Source: Parapristionchus giblindavisi (Eukaryota > Nematoda > Chromadorea > Rhabditida > Diplogasteridae). Taken from it: DNA of 64,000 nucleotides. Of this stretch, positions 1-14,100 are shown piece after piece (positions within the stretch are counted from its first letter, which is position 1; every line of letters starts with the position of its first letter). Below the pieces are notes generated by a model, which did no database searches, had not been told where the DNA came from, and saw only the letters and a list, made by a program, of their open reading frames with translations. The stretch is from positions 310,001-374,000 of the forward strand of contig CALSFV010000271.1 of NCBI GenBank assembly GCA_943737045.1. The letters are read 5' to 3'. The position numbers and the translations under genes were made by a program.

Positions 1-1303
1 AACACCCGTTACATTGCAGTTTCAGCGACCGAATATCCAATACGAAAATTCTCAAATAGCTAATAAACGACGGAACGACGATATAGTCATAACATTCACG
101 CATCAGCGCCTAATCATCCCATTATCATTACTTCATCTTTGTAATGAGGATGATGACGTCGATGAGGATTATCGTATGCATATACTAATAATGACCTCAT
201 CAAGGCCCTTATCTCACCAATCACAGGGTTGAATCGACCTAATAGGTACATGTACCTTTTCAATAATCTCATGTCGTAATCATAATTGGATACTCTTTAA
301 TGACAGATTCCTACTTCATCGAACAAGTCCATTCGCACTATGATAAAGTCATTCCTTCTTCATATCACTGTAGTTGTTCAGAACAACAACTTGTTCTCCC
401 ACGAAATAAGCTGATAGGACGAGGCATTCTATTCTACGATATATCATGCTACACATTTTTGTGATCAATCAATCAATAATCCCCTCAAAGAAACAAGGAA
501 TGGATGATTCATTGTACATGATCACGTTACGATTAGTCAAAGCACCTTGCAGAGATAGACGCATCTGTACTTGTCCCAAATTCCCCGCCAATACCCCCGC
601 ATCATTGATATCATGATCAGGCGTGACACATTCTTTCGGTATAATAAGCGATAAACATTCCGGGAATAACCCTGTCTATCTATCTTTCTCTAACTCTCTC
701 CTTCTCCCTTGTACTCTCTCTATTCCGGCTCATCTCGAACCCATGCATCAATAATTCAACACGACACATTGCATTCTTCACAGATTGGACGAGATTTGAG
801 TTGGTTAAGATGGGCCAAAGCACAATTTTCCCAAAACAACACAAGAGTACGACTATGCATGAGATCAACATTAGTGTAACAGAATTCGGAGAAAAAAACG
901 AGTGTGACCATAAATAAATTCATTTTCATTTTTTTGTTTATTGGCATAATCACATTTCCTTTAGTTAAGAGTCATGTTCGTCCCTTGGAACAGCTGTGCA
1001 AAATGTCAAAGAAGAATCTTCTAGAACTTACGAAAGTAAACGTCAAAACAACCAAATTACAACGGCACACTGACCAACAAGGGACAGCATAAACAAAATT
1101 AGCAAAGGGAGAGAGAGAGGTGCTACACTGTTTATCACATAACGTTCTGGCACCGAACCTTCGGAATCATGCCAGAAATAAATCAATACTTTCTTCATTC
1201 CAAAGTGATAGGGCTTGTTATCCGAAACCACAATATCCTTATTTACCCCACCACTTTCAAGTTTCAACAATCTATATTACAGTGATTCACATGGTAGTCA
1301 GTT
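1..1303. other. Left-edge noncoding stretch
   Basis: I see no supportable gene here. Short open frames on both strands have no signal peptide, family motif or phase-matched splice sites. One acceptor-like site on the minus strand near 995 (TTTTGCACAG) could belong to a downstream exon of the gene at 1304-1487, but the few codons after it reach a stop quickly. Confidence 0.5.
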
Positions 1304-1487
1304 TCACCAAAGCGAAGCGACAACCTTCTCATAGTCAGTCAACCCGTTGATTACACGTTCCATCTCATCAATATACCTTTTGCGATTCCTCCGTGTACTT
1401 CTTGGCGCACTCGCCCTGGCAGTAAGATTTATCGTCGGCGACGACGAATGGGACGAGAAGAAGTGGAACGAGATGGATGACCCTCAT
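1304..1487 (-). CDS. Small secreted two-cysteine protein, 5' part, apparent 1-nt frameshift
   Basis: I do not recognise the family. The ATG at 1487 opens a clear signal peptide (MRVIHLVPLLLVPFVVA) followed by a mature part with a Cys-x3-Cys pair (YCQGEC) and a charged helix-like stretch ending ...YTEESQK. At about 1377 the frame meets a TGA two codons after an AAAA run. Reading on in the neighbouring frame continues a very protein-like amphipathic helix (YIDEMERVINGLTDYEKV) to a stop at 1304. Either the A run carries a 1-nt indel (mutation or assembly error), or AAAAG|GTATAT at 1377 is a real donor and the helix is coincidence. Downstream exons were not found. The signal peptide is seen; secretion is inferred. 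Confidence 0.45.
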
Positions 1488-4400
1488 CTATAATTCAGAT
1501 ATATTTAATACAACAACAGATATATTGATTGATAATGAAGAACGTACGAGCTAGAGAACGGTAGGCTAGAAGAAACAACAAAAGAGCGAAGTGAAATTGG
1601 ATTCTACTGTAACCTTTTGGCTCACACGTTCATTCACACGAAAGACACGAAAGGCTAGAGCCACGAATGAAAATATAAGGAATATGGAACCACCGGAAGA
1701 AATTGGTCAATGTAATCAGGGATAATGTGGGCGGATTAGTCTTTTAAATCCATGGATTTTGTGGCGAGGGGGAATAATCTAAACATGTAAGATTATATCG
1801 AATTTCGTCTATAAATCTTTCTTTTAAACCACCTAAGAAGCGCTGTAATACACAGAATTCTAGAAGATTGTTTCTAAGTAATGGGCGGGAAGATTCTAGA
1901 AAAGGATTTCACGGATTATCTCTTATTATAGTCTACTCCATCAACAGTTTTAAATGCAATAAATAGTAAAAAGGCATTAACTAATCGATATTTGCGTTAG
2001 ATTCGTCGCTTGGGGAATCGTTACTCGCTCCAACGACATAACATAGTATCTAAGGAGGGGAATAGGCAGAGGGGGTGAGTAACTGGTAAACATCCATCCA
2101 TCTACCAGTGTGGGAAGTAGTAGTAAGTAATCGACGAACGAAATCATGTATATACTAGTTAGCGTCGGAGAATTCTGTATATACAAAGAGGGAGAGACGA
2201 CCACACAAAATAGATAGTAGATGAGGGATAGAAAGGGAGAGGGAGAGGGAGAGATGGATAGATGGGATGAATAGCAAAAGAAGAAGTAGAGGAAGAATAG
2301 GAACGGCAAAAAACGGAACAGACCCGAAGCCGAAAAGATGCAATAGAAACGGAGAGTCGTGATGAAAGTGCGAAATCTTCTATTTATCGCGAATCATCTT
2401 AGATTGGTTATTTGAATATATTCGTGTAGTTTCTACTACCCAAACCACGAGCTAGACTCATTAAAAGCTGTGGTACTGCACATCTGTAATAAAAATGGTT
2501 GGGAGAGTAAAACTTTCTTTCAACGAGGAAAAAGACTATATTTCGATTGAGTCAACCCCCTAGGAATAGATATCGTCCAATACAGCTTCAAGCGAATAAA
2601 GCTCATTTGAAGAATTACCAACCAGCTGTTACCCTCAAACTTTTTAAATGTTCTACTTCAAACATATTATGCAACATAAATCATACTTCTTTGCGAAGGG
2701 GGCGGAGCATTCGTGCATCACTGAGTGGACCAATCAATTGGATTCACACACACAAAGAGCAGTGGCGGTCCGTGTAAACATGACTAGGTAGAGGGGCAAA
2801 GAGGGTTGGGGAGAATGTGAGACTAAATGGATGAATAGAGTAGTAAGGTATACGTAGCCAAGGGAGACTAATGGGGGAAAAGTGGACAAAGAACGGTGTC
2901 AGTGGCCTTTGATATATGGAGAGTATTTGCGAATCTGACGAAATAGCCACTAGATCGTCTTTATTTGAGAGGAAGATAGCCTCGAGGATTAGGACGATGA
3001 AGGTCACTAAAATGAATCATCGCCACACACATGCACGAAAAGATTTTGCATCTTAAAGTAGAATTAATCATGTCTTTCCGCCCATAAATGAGAGGGAAAC
3101 ACACGACACTCTAATCCTTGCAAAAATAGAGCACGTAATGATACAGAAACTAAATAAGGGGGTTATGAGATTAGGAGGTTCGTAATAATCGATAGTGAAG
3201 GTGAAGAGAGGTTGTATTTCGCTCTCAATTCGGATATAACTCGAGGCGAAACGAGAGAGGGAATATAAGTGAGAGAGAGAGTGGGATAGGAGAGGCCTCT
3301 TCTCAGCTGAATGTGTGTATATCTCTCTATCTCTATGTATTTCCCTTCTTCGGCCTCACACACTCTCCTCTTCTTCTTCCTAACTAACATCGAAGAAATC
3401 GATCCAAAGTTTGTACAGTTGTAGCTCTAATCGAATGAGAATTATAACTCGGAGTTCGAACGTTCGGGAAAAGATTAATCCGGATATCCCCATGAAATAA
3501 AGAGAATGGAGTGAAATGGGTTGGGACAAAAGGACAGGCAGTTGGAGAAAGAACAGAATATTTAACAATACATAACTTCCTGCATGATCACGGAAAAAGC
3601 ATACGCGGAAAATCCAACTATATTCCATATGGATCCATGAATTATCTAATAATTATCGTGCTGCCCGTGATCTTGCATGAAATCTTCCCGTGATCTTACA
3701 GTTAACCAGGGATGATATCTTGGTAATTCATGCTCGATTCGAGTATATTCCATGCTAGATCGTGGCAGTACTCTACATGGATTTCCCGTGATCATGCACG
3801 AAACCAAACACTTGAATTAAAACAGTTGAACCAAAACCAGTTGAAAACTCATGAATCCAGCTACTACAGTAAGGGTTACTGAATTGTAGTTTATAGTACA
3901 AACTATCATGAACTGACTTTTTAAAGGAAAATTGTATAGTTTACAAAAATAGAAAATAAAAAATAAAAGGCACATTATGATCTTTTTATTATTATGATAG
4001 TAAAATATCAACATATCGAACAGCGTAATAATAAAACTTCTTTTTAAACGCTTTCATTTGCTCAAATCAATTCCTGTGATTTTCATTAACCTTTTGCAAT
4101 GACTATTAAATAGTTTGTATTGAGATATATTTTATAGTGAGCTACAGCACGCGCGAGTGAAATCGTGTCATAAATTATTGAAAAATTTGAAACACTTTAA
4201 CCCTCGATTTTTGTATTTAAAAAATCATTTCCTTTTGATTTCATTCAACGAATTTTGTCAATATCTAATTTTTTACTGCTCATCGTAAAGAGAAATTAAT
4301 GTAATTACTTTTATTTTACTATCCTAGTCCACATTCGTGTAAAAATTTTCATGCACGCTTCATTTGCCTTAATCAGAGCGTTTTTATGATGAAGGGATAT

Positions 4401-5127
4401 TATGAAGGGTTTATTAGTATTAGCAGAGAAGAAGGAAATAGTGAGTAAGTCGAAGAGGTCACTGATAAGACTATCTTTCATCAAATAATTGCTTATAATT
4501 TACTCGTGATAACGTAATCGCGTAAAAGTACTTGAAGACACATCCCAAGCTAATTTTAATCTACGCATTGCAATAATCTCTCGCAGACAAAGAAAGTGAG
4601 AGAATGAGCCGAGAGTTTCAACTTAGCTGTGGGTGTAACTTTATAAAATTGTGCCTTGTTGTCCCTGTTGGCAATCTTTTTTATGCACTTTTTTTATTTT
4701 TCCAGAGATGGAAGTCTCTTTCAGCATTTTTTATCGGGTTATCAACAAGATCAAGACCGAAAACTGTGCCGAATATTCTTTATCGAAAAAGCAATAAACT
4801 TCACGGTTTTGAAACTTACAAAGAGTAGAAAGATAATCTGGTATGGAATATAAGAGTGATTAAATGATGGTGGTGGGGAGGGGCAGGCTTACTAGCAATG
4901 CTTATATCAAATTGTATGCTGTTCCAATCTAGCGAGAATGAGAGATACTGTTAGCAACATACAACTTTTATAAGCTAACTGCATGTGTACGAGAGAATTA
5001 CAAGAAAATATTATATACGAGTCTATAAAAGACAATGGGCGAGGAGAGAATATCTTTTTATGCTTGGACAATGATGAATTATGTTGTAACGGTGGTGTAG
5101 TCTGCGGACTACGGTAGTTGAGACCAT
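1488..5127. other. Intergenic, no gene seen
   Basis: About 3.6 kb between the small secreted gene and the 3' end of lec-1. It holds purine-rich patches near 2220-2330 and 3240-3300, AT-rich unique-looking DNA, and the palindromic repeat block at 3585-3802. No open frame here shows a recognisable domain or a consistent set of splice junctions. Confidence 0.5.
3585..3802. repeat. Palindromic ATGATCACGG/CCGTGATCAT repeat block
   Basis: Several copies of TGCATGATCACGG and its reverse complement CCGTGATCATGCA, with decayed variants (CCGTGATCTTGCATG), lie here in both orientations. The same sequence forms the block at the right edge of the window (63861-64000). Confidence 0.6.
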
Positions 5128-8100
5128 TTACTGGATCTGGATTCCGGTAATCTCAATGTCTCCCTGGATCTGGAGTCCGGTGATGTCATTGGGGTCGGTG
5201 CGGTGAGCGAAGGTGGCGAAGCGCTCGCCGTTCACGAAGATCTTAAACGTGATTGGGTCTTGCACGGAATGTTCTGGTTACGGTAGCTCTTACCTGGAAG
5301 GCATAAGGCTCGTTGGTGATGGCGAGATCGAAGCCCATTCCCTTTTCGAAGGGAATCTTGCCCTCACGCTCCTCATTGCCCCACTCGTTGGCTTCGAGAT
5401 TGTTACGAATGACGGCCTGCAAAGCATTTTGGGTATTGACTGGAATCCCCGGATTACGGTACCTTCTCGTCGAGACGAGGATTGAAGTGAAGAGCGATGT
5501 CTCCGTTCTTGCGGAGAAGGTTCACATTGAATCTGCAAATATCGATTGATGGTGGCTCTCGAGCGGAATCTCTGATTACTGTAGTCATTTACCTCTTTCC
5601 CTTCTTCTCAACAGCTCCGAAGATGAGAAGAGACTTGTTGACGGGGAATCCGTTGGCAATTCCACTCTCGTATGGGACAGGCTGAACAAAATCAGAGATC
5701 AACTTTTAAGGATCAAAGATCAAGGCATAGTGCATTTGGCTAGTGATCGTCATTTTTAACTTAAAACAAGAAGCTAAGAGATAGTAGTTCTAACAATAAG
5801 CAAAGACGCAAAGAAGCACGAACCAAAATGTATTGTAACATCCGACACAATCCCTTTGTCCCTAACACCTTCATCATAAGTTCGGGATCCCCTTACATCC
5901 TCCCTCTACACACGTAAAGTTCATCAATCGCACACAGTGATCAGAGATTATCTCATGTGTATTCAACTCCCTTCTTCCCGTTCCCATGCTTTATTTTTAG
6001 CCTTCTCACAAAGAAGTAAACGTCGCCCCCTTAATCAATTCGATTTCCCAAAGTCATTCAAATGTTCCTCTCGAACGTGTAATTTCACCTTTAAAAGCGC
6101 ATGTTTGATCTCGAGAACTCTCTCATGTAATCGCTCAAAACTAGTCATATCTAAACTCTAATGCGCCTTTGATCCCGCCGATTTCATTCAGCAAATCTAT
6201 GGTTGAACTGTTGCTCAATCAATAGTTCATTTGTAAACAGACATACATCATATTATATAAAAAGACATACACCTTCTACTCTCTCTATCTTAAATAACGT
6301 TTGCATTACACCAAAACAGATTTGTTTGCGGAATGTGGCAGTGTGTTTGATTGACATGGCGCCTTGATGGAGTAGGAGTATTTTGAGAGATGATTGCGCG
6401 GGCACTAACACCACCTCTGATAATCACTGATCATAAGATATGAGTAAACAGTAGTGCATCATGATGCTATTGATGTGATGATAAGATCATTCTGAACTTA
6501 CACAGTAGTTTTGATCTGTCTGATATGTAGTTGAACAAATTTCTTGGAAAAAATTCAAAAAAATTTTTTTCAGGACAGTCACGCATTTTTAGAGGTGATC
6601 AGATTATACGATCTATCACTATTCCCACATAAATCGTATAATCATAAAAAAAAGTGTTTAATGAATAAAGCTAGTCTTACATAGTACTTTCCTCCCCAGT
6701 GGACATGGTTGAGGTAGAGGTCTCCATCAATAGAGAGATGAGAGATTGAGGTAATGGGAAGACGATGTTCGTAATCCTTGAACTCCTTCTGGTCAATCAC
6801 GATCTGGAATCAGGAAACCGTCAAATAAGATCAGTCAGATAATTATACGGACCTGGAAGCGGTCATCATGGGCGCGGATGCGGATGTCGAAGGAGTCTCC
6901 CTTCTTGAGAGGGTTGGACTTGCGCTCTTCCTTGCCCCACTCTCCATTGTGGAAGGAGTTCATGACAACCTTAAGAACTTAGTTAGACTAAGGTCCTAAG
7001 ATCAAGGCTAATTGTAAGGATCTCTGAAGTCACTCAGTGCACATACCTTTCCTTCATCGAAACGGAACGAGATGTGGAGGGGCACATCGTTTCCGGAGAA
7101 ATCGGCAGCCTTGGAGTGAAGGTTGATGGTGAAACTGAAACGAATCAATCGATAAATTTATTTTGTTCCTTCTAATCTCATTTTCCTGGTCACATTACTA
7201 CTACTACTTGATAACGGACGCCATCAACAATCCATGTCGCCATCCCTCGGGTTGTGTTTGTACCTCTTATCTCTCTATCACCCTCTACTAACACGTGTGC
7301 GCTGCAACAATACTATCTTGTTTGTGGCATCGTCGTCGTTCAAGTTTGTGTGCCAGTGTCACATGAGATCTGTGCCGCCTATGCCCAACCAACTTTACTA
7401 CCCTTCATCTTTGTCTTCTGTCCCCTCCACATCCGCCACTATCTCTCGCCCCTTTGATCTCTAAACTCTATCGATCTCTCACTATCCTCTGCTACTCTGG
7501 ACTCTCTCGCACCCTCTCCAATCTGCCCTATCAATTTTTTGTTATTGTGTTCACTACGACCACATGCGAGTGATGCAAACTGATAGGTTTAATTGTATGA
7601 TACTGATCAATCGATTGGATTGAATAGGCCACAAGAAGTGCTCTGTAGCTCAAGAATAGACACTTGACTCATCGAAAATGCCAACTATTCTTACTCTATC
7701 TCTCTCTAAAGTGATGAAAACCTGCTCAAACTCTCTCACGAGTACAAATTCATTCGTTTCCGACGCCAATGCGGAGGCAAAAAAGCACAAATGCTAACAT
7801 AATGAGAGATTTGAAAGTGATACGAGTAAGAGTTACACTGTATCGTATTATAAGATGTAAGTAATATCAATTCAATAAGACGTTCACATGCAATTTTTAA
7901 AAATTCATGTCATTTTCATTTGCATGAAATGTGGTGTTCAGAAATCACAAAAAAAAAAACAACAAAAAACAAGGACACTATAGTTTCTGAAATGAAGCGA
8001 TTTTTGGTTTTGCTTTATTTTCGCACCTTCTAAACAGAAAAAAAACAATAAGTTATACCGTTGGCTCTCATCAATGGTGGATCCCTTGACGATGAGGGTC

Positions 8101-11100
8101 TGTCCGGGCTCGATCTTCTCCTGGAGGAGTGAGCGGTAGGGAACGGGCTGCAAAGATCAAAGATTAACTTTTCCAATTTCAAACGTTTCATGCACACGAT
8201 TAAAGATCCCGTGTCCCAGACATTTTCTCCCAATGTTCAATCAAGCGCTATGGATTGCAATTTCGAGAGTGACAGCGAGGGATAGGAACCCATAAACCTT
8301 TATATCTTCGGAATCGTAAATGTGTTCAGCAAGAACACGGAGCGTTGTGAGCATTTAGACGAGGAGCGCCCGAGGCATCGCACACGATTCTATTTGTGTC
8401 GCGAAAAGAACGCGCATCTACCGGAAACCACAAATGCCTAACTACTATGGATTGGGGCCTAAACACTCCCTTGTAACCCTGCCCCCCTCCCTTCCATGTC
8501 TAATGCCTTTTTCTCGTCTCTAACAAAGTTTAGAGTCGATCCAGAAGGAGTGCGAAGGCGCAAAAAGTGTTCGGTTTCCTTGGAAACTCAAGGGAATCGA
8601 GAAAGTTTGTCCATATCTCTCGCTATCTTTCACTTCCTCCTAGGAAATGTGTACGAATTGAGGATGCAGCTAGGCAATCAGAGCGAAATGAAGAGATAAA
8701 GTGGAGAAATACGTAGATGAGAGGAATCCCCCCAAACGAACAAGCCATTCCACTAATTGAAATTGAGTCACACTACAAGAGCATCGTACCAAATGAATCA
8801 CAGATAAGCCCAAAACAGATTTCGAGAACCCGGGAATAGTTACCTTTCTGATGTTACGATTGAAGACAGTCTTGACGGGCACTCGGGTATCCTCGGGATC
8901 GTCTTCTTCATCGATGGGCTCATTGTCAGGCACTGGTGGTTTCGTCAGTAGACTAGCGGCTGGTGTGGCTTGCTCGAACACTTCTACCTCTCCATTGATG
9001 GGTGGCAGATCGGATTGCAGTCCCTCGGTTGTTTCACTCTCACTGACTACTGTGGTCTCCTCCTCGGGCTCGGCCGATCGCTTGGAGCGAGAGTGTGATT
9101 CCGGTTCAGGTTCGGGTTCAGCCTGGGTTGCGGAGTGCTCGGCCTTCTGGAATGTCTCCTCGACGTCGTCGGTGGATTCAGAAGCGGCATGTGCCTCGGT
9201 CGGGGTCTCCCCGATGGCCTCTTGCGAGACGGGAGACGCCGATGCTTCCTCACTCGCGTTCACAGCGAGGACGGGCGCGGCTTCTGTGGGGGCATCCACG
9301 GTCGTCTGGACTTCTTCCTTCTTCTCCTCCTCAGATGGGGTAGCATCAGTTTGCGATTGTGGGATAGGCTCTGGGATGGCCTCCTCAACGGTGTCTTCAC
9401 TCTTGGATTCCTCAGCGTGCGGAGCTGCTTCAGTCTCGGCATGACAGACTGGTTCGGGGATGGGCTCTTCGGTTTCCATCTTCTCTGCTGGAGCTTCCTC
9501 GGGTTGAGCGGTCGACGCTTGGCAGACAGACTCATCAGCCATGCACTGCTGCTCCTCGTCATGGCTAGGTGCGGCTGTAGATGTAGTAGGCTCCATAGGA
9601 GCCTCGTCAGTGGCCACAGCGGGCTCCATAGGAGCTTGCTCAGCTTCTACAGGAGGCTCCATGGGAGATTCATCGTGATAAGCAGATTCAGCTACAGTGG
9701 TATCAGCCTTCTCAGGGGCTTCGTCTGTGGAAGCAGACTCGGTTTGAGTCTGAGTAATGGGTTCGGGGATCTTCTCCTCTACATCCTTCTCTTCGTGGTG
9801 CACCTCAGTGCTAGCCTGAGCGAGCTCTTCCTTCTTGGATTCCTCAGGAGCTGCCTCAATGACCTCTTCTTTCTTGAACTCCTCGGAAGCTGCCTCAGCG
9901 AGCTCCTCCTTCTTGAACTCCTCAGGAGCTGCCTCAGTGGCCTCTTCCTTCTTGGACTCTTCAGTAGCAACCTGGATCTCAGCGAGCTCCTCCTTCTTGA
10001 ACTCCACAGGAGCTGCCTCAGTGGACTCCTCCTTCTTGGACTCTTCAGGGGAAGCATCAGTCACCTCCTCCTTCTTGAACTCTTCAGGGGCAGCCTGGGT
10101 CTCAGCGAATTCTTCCTTCTTGAACTCTTCAGGGGTAGCTTCAGTGACCTCCTCCTTCTTGGACTCTTCAGGGGCAGCCCGGGTCTCAGCGAATTCTTCC
10201 TTCTTGAACTCTTCAGGGGTAGCTTCAGTGACCTCCTCCTTCTTGGACTCTTCAGGAACAGCTTGGGTCTCAGCGAGCTCCTCCTTCTTGAACTCATCGG
10301 GGGCAGCCTGGGTCTCAGCGACCGCTTCCTTCTTGAACTCCTCAGGAGCTGCCTCAGTGACCTCCTCCTTCTTGGCCTCCTCAGGGGCAGCTTCAGTGAC
10401 CTCCTCCTTCTTGAACTCTTCAGGGTCAGCCTCAGTGACCTCCTCCTTCTTGGACTCTTCAGGAACAGCCTGGATTTCTTCGAGCTCCTCCTTCTTGAAC
10501 TCTTCAGGTGCATCCTGGGTCTCGGCGAATTCTTCCTTCTTGAGCTCCTCAGGGGCAGCTTCAGTGACCTCCTCTTTCTTGAACTCTTCAGGGGCAGCCT
10601 GGGTCTCGGCGAATTCTTCCTGCTTGAGCTCCTCAGGGGCAGCTTCAGTGACCTCCTCCTTCTTGAACTCTTCAGGGGCAGCCCGGGTCTCAGCGAATTC
10701 TTCCTTCTTGAACTCTTCAGGGGTAGCTTCAGTGACCTCCTCCTTCTTGGACTCTTCAGGAACAGCTTGGGTCTCAGCGAGCTCCTCCTTCTTGAACTCA
10801 TCGGGGGCAGCCTGGGTCTCAGCGACCGCTTCCTTCTTGAACTCCTCAGGAGCTGCCTCAGTGACCTCCTCCTTCTTGGCCTCCTCAGGGGCAGCTTCAG
10901 TGACCTCCTCCTTCTTGAACTCTTCAGGGTCAGCCTCAGTGACCTCCTCCTTCTTGGACTCTTCAGGGGCAGCCTGGATTTCTTCGAGCTCCTCCTTCTT
11001 GAACTCTTCAGGTGCAGCCTGGGTCTCGGCGAATTCTTCCTTCTTGAGCTCCTCAGGGGCAGCTTCAGTGACCTCCTCCTTCTTGAACTCTTCAGGGGCA

Positions 11101-14100
11101 GCCTGGGTCTCAGCGAATTCTTCCTTCTTGAACTCCTCAGGAGCTGCCTCAGTGACCTCCTCCTTCTTGGACTCTTCAGGAGCAGCTTCAGTGACCTCCT
11201 CCTTCTTGAACTCTTCAGGGGCAGCCTCAGTGACCTCCTCCTTTTTGAACTCTTCAGGAGCAGCTTCAGTGACCTCCTCCTTCTTGAACTCTTCAGGGGC
11301 AGCCTGGGTCTCAGCGAATTCTTCCTTCTTGAACTCCTCTGGAGCTGCCTCAGTGACCTCCTCCTTCTTGGCCTCTTCAGGAGCAGCTTCAGGGGCAGCT
11401 TCAGTGACCTCCTCCTTCTTGAACTCTTCAGGGGCAGCCTGGGTCTCAGCGAATTCTTCCTTCTTGAACTCCTCCGGAGCTGCCTCAGTGACCTCCTCCT
11501 TCTTGGCCTCTTCAGAGGCAGCTTCAGGGGCAGCCTCAGTCACCTTCTCCTTCTTGGACTCTTCAGGGGCAGCCTGGGTCTCAGCGAATTCTTCCTTCTT
11601 GAACTCCTCTGGAGCTGCCTCAGTGACCTCCTCCTTCTTGCCCTCTTCAGGGGCAGCTTCAGGGGCAGCTTCAGTGACCTCCTCCTTCTTGGACTCTTCA
11701 GGGGCAGCTTTTGTCTCAGCGAATTCTTCCTTCTTGAACTCCTCCGGAGCTACCTCAGTGACCTCCTCCTTCTTGGACTCTTCAGGGGCAGCTTCACTGA
11801 CCTGCTCCTTCTTGAACTCTTCAGGGGCAGTTTGGGTCTCAGCGAATTCTTCCTTCTTGAACTCTTCAGGGGCAGCTTCAGTGACCTCCTCCTTCTTGGA
11901 CTCTTCAGGGGCAGCTTGGGTCTCAGCGAATTCTTCCTTCTTGAACTCCTCCGGAGCTGCCTCAGTGACCTCCTCCTTCTTGAACTCCTCAGGGGCAGCC
12001 TCAGTGACCTCCTCCTTCTTGAACTCTTCAGGGGCAGCTTGGGTCTCAGCGAATTCTTCCTTCTTGAACTCCTCCGGAGCTGCCTCAGTGACCTCCTCCT
12101 TCTTGGACTCTTCAGGGGCAGCTTGGGTCTCAGCGAATTCTTCCTTCTTGAACTCCTCCGGAGCTACCTCAGTGACCTCCTCCTTCTTGGACTCTTCAGG
12201 GGCAGCTTCACTGACCTGCTCCTTCTTGAACTCTTCAGGGGCAGTTTGGGTCTCAGCGAATTCTTCCTTCTTGAACTCTTCAGGGGCAGCTTCAGTGACC
12301 TCCTCCTTCTTGGACTCTTCAGGGGCAGCTTGGGTCTCAGCGAATTCTTCCTTCTTGAACTCCTCCGGAGCTGCCTCAGTGACCTCCTCCTTCTTGAACT
12401 CCTCAGGGGCAGCCTCAGTGACCTCCTCCTTCTTGAACTCTTCAGGGGCAGCTTGGGTCTCAGCGAATTCTTCCTTCTTGAACTCCTCCGGAGCTGCCTC
12501 AGTGACCTCCTCCTTCTTGGACTCTTCAGGGGCAGCTTGGGTCTCAGCGAATTCTTCCTTCTTGAACTCCTCCGGAGCTGCCTCAGTGACCTCTTCCTTC
12601 TTAAACTCCTCCGGAGCTGCCTCAGTGACCTCCTCCTTCTTGAACTCTTCAGGGGCAGCTTCAGTGACCTCCTCCTTCTTGAACTCTTCAGGGGCAGCTT
12701 CACTGACCTGCTCCTTCTTGAACTCTTCAGGGGCAGTTTGGGTCTCAGCGAATTCTTCCTTCTTGAACTCTTCAGGGGCAGCTTCAGTGACCTCCTCCTT
12801 CTTGGACTCTTCAGGGGCCGCTTGGGTCTCAGCGAATTCTTCCTTCTTGAACTCCTCAGGGGCAGCTTCAGTGACTTCCTCCTTCTTGAACTCTTCAGGG
12901 GCAGCTTCAGTGACCTCCTCCTTCTTGAACTCTTCAGGGGCAGCTTGGGTCTCAGCGAATTCTTCCTTCTTGAACTCCTCAGGGGCAGCCTGGATCTGGG
13001 CGAATTCGTCCTTCTTGAACTCTTCAGGGGCAGCCTGGGTCTCGGAGAATTCTTCCTTCTTGGAATCCTCGGTCTGTTCCTGAGTCTCAGCGGCTGGTTC
13101 ACCGTGGAGGTCGGACTCCGCATCGTGGAACTCATCTTCTGAGTCATGAGAGCTGGCGAGAGCCTCCTTGGACTCCTCAGCCTTGGCTTCCTCAGCAGGT
13201 ACTTCAGCCATAGTAGGTGCTGCTTCTTTCATCTCTTCCTTGGGCTCCTCAGCCTTGGCTTCCTTAGCAGGAGCTTCAGTCATAGTTGGTGCTGCCTCCT
13301 TCATCTCTTCCTTGGGCTCCTCAGCCTTGGCTTCCTCAGCAGGAGCTTCAGTCATAGTTGGTGCTGCCTCCTTCAGCTCTTCCTTGGGCTCCTCCGCCTG
13401 GGCTTCCTCAGCAGGAGCTTCAGTCATAGTTGGTGCTGCCTCCTTCATCTCTTCCTTGGGCTCCTCAGCCTTGACTTCCTCAGCAGGAGTTTCAGTCATA
13501 GTTGGTGCTGCTTCCTTCATCTCTTCCTTGGGCTCCTCAGCCTTGGCTTCATCAGCAAGAGCTTCAGTCATAGTTGGTGCTGCCTCCTTCATCTCTTCCT
13601 TGGGCTCCTCAGCCTTGGCTTCCTCAGCAGGAGTTTCAGTCATAGTTGGTGCTGCTTCCTTCATCTCTTCCTTGGGCTCCTCAGCCTTGGCTTCCTCAGC
13701 AGGAGCTTCAGTCATAGTTGGTGCTGTCTCCTTCATTTCTTCCTTGGGCTCCTCAGCCTTGGCTTCCTCAGCAGGGGCTTCAGTCATAGTTGGTGCTGCC
13801 TCCTCTTCCTTGGGCTCAACATCTCTCTTCTCAATATGATGATCCCCTTCTTCGGGTGCGGCCTCATCTTCCTTCTTCGCTTCAGCTTCCTTGCCCTCTC
13901 CTTGAGTGTCCTTAGAATCTTCAGCATACTGTAGAACGGCTTCGACCTTCTCGAAGGGTTCCTCAATATCATCGACCTTCACAGGAGTATCCTCATCCTT
14001 CATGGACTCCTCTCCTTGAGCCGGCTCTTCCTTCTTCTCATCGTCCTTCTTCATAGCTTCCTCTTGAGGGACTACTGGGGCCTTGTCGGTATCCGAATCT

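Noticed and set aside
9135..13142. A 1,335-residue plus-strand open frame rich in Leu/Phe/Ser, and a second one of 1,082 residues at 9835-13083
   Set aside because: Both are antisense to the Glu/Lys/Ala repeat array. Repeating GAA/GAG/AAG/GCC codons leave all antisense frames open; the composition ([10 protein letters not shown]) only mirrors the repeat.
13146..13934. Plus-strand frames opposite the nine-copy repeat
   Set aside because: Same antisense effect of a codon-periodic array; no start context or family match.
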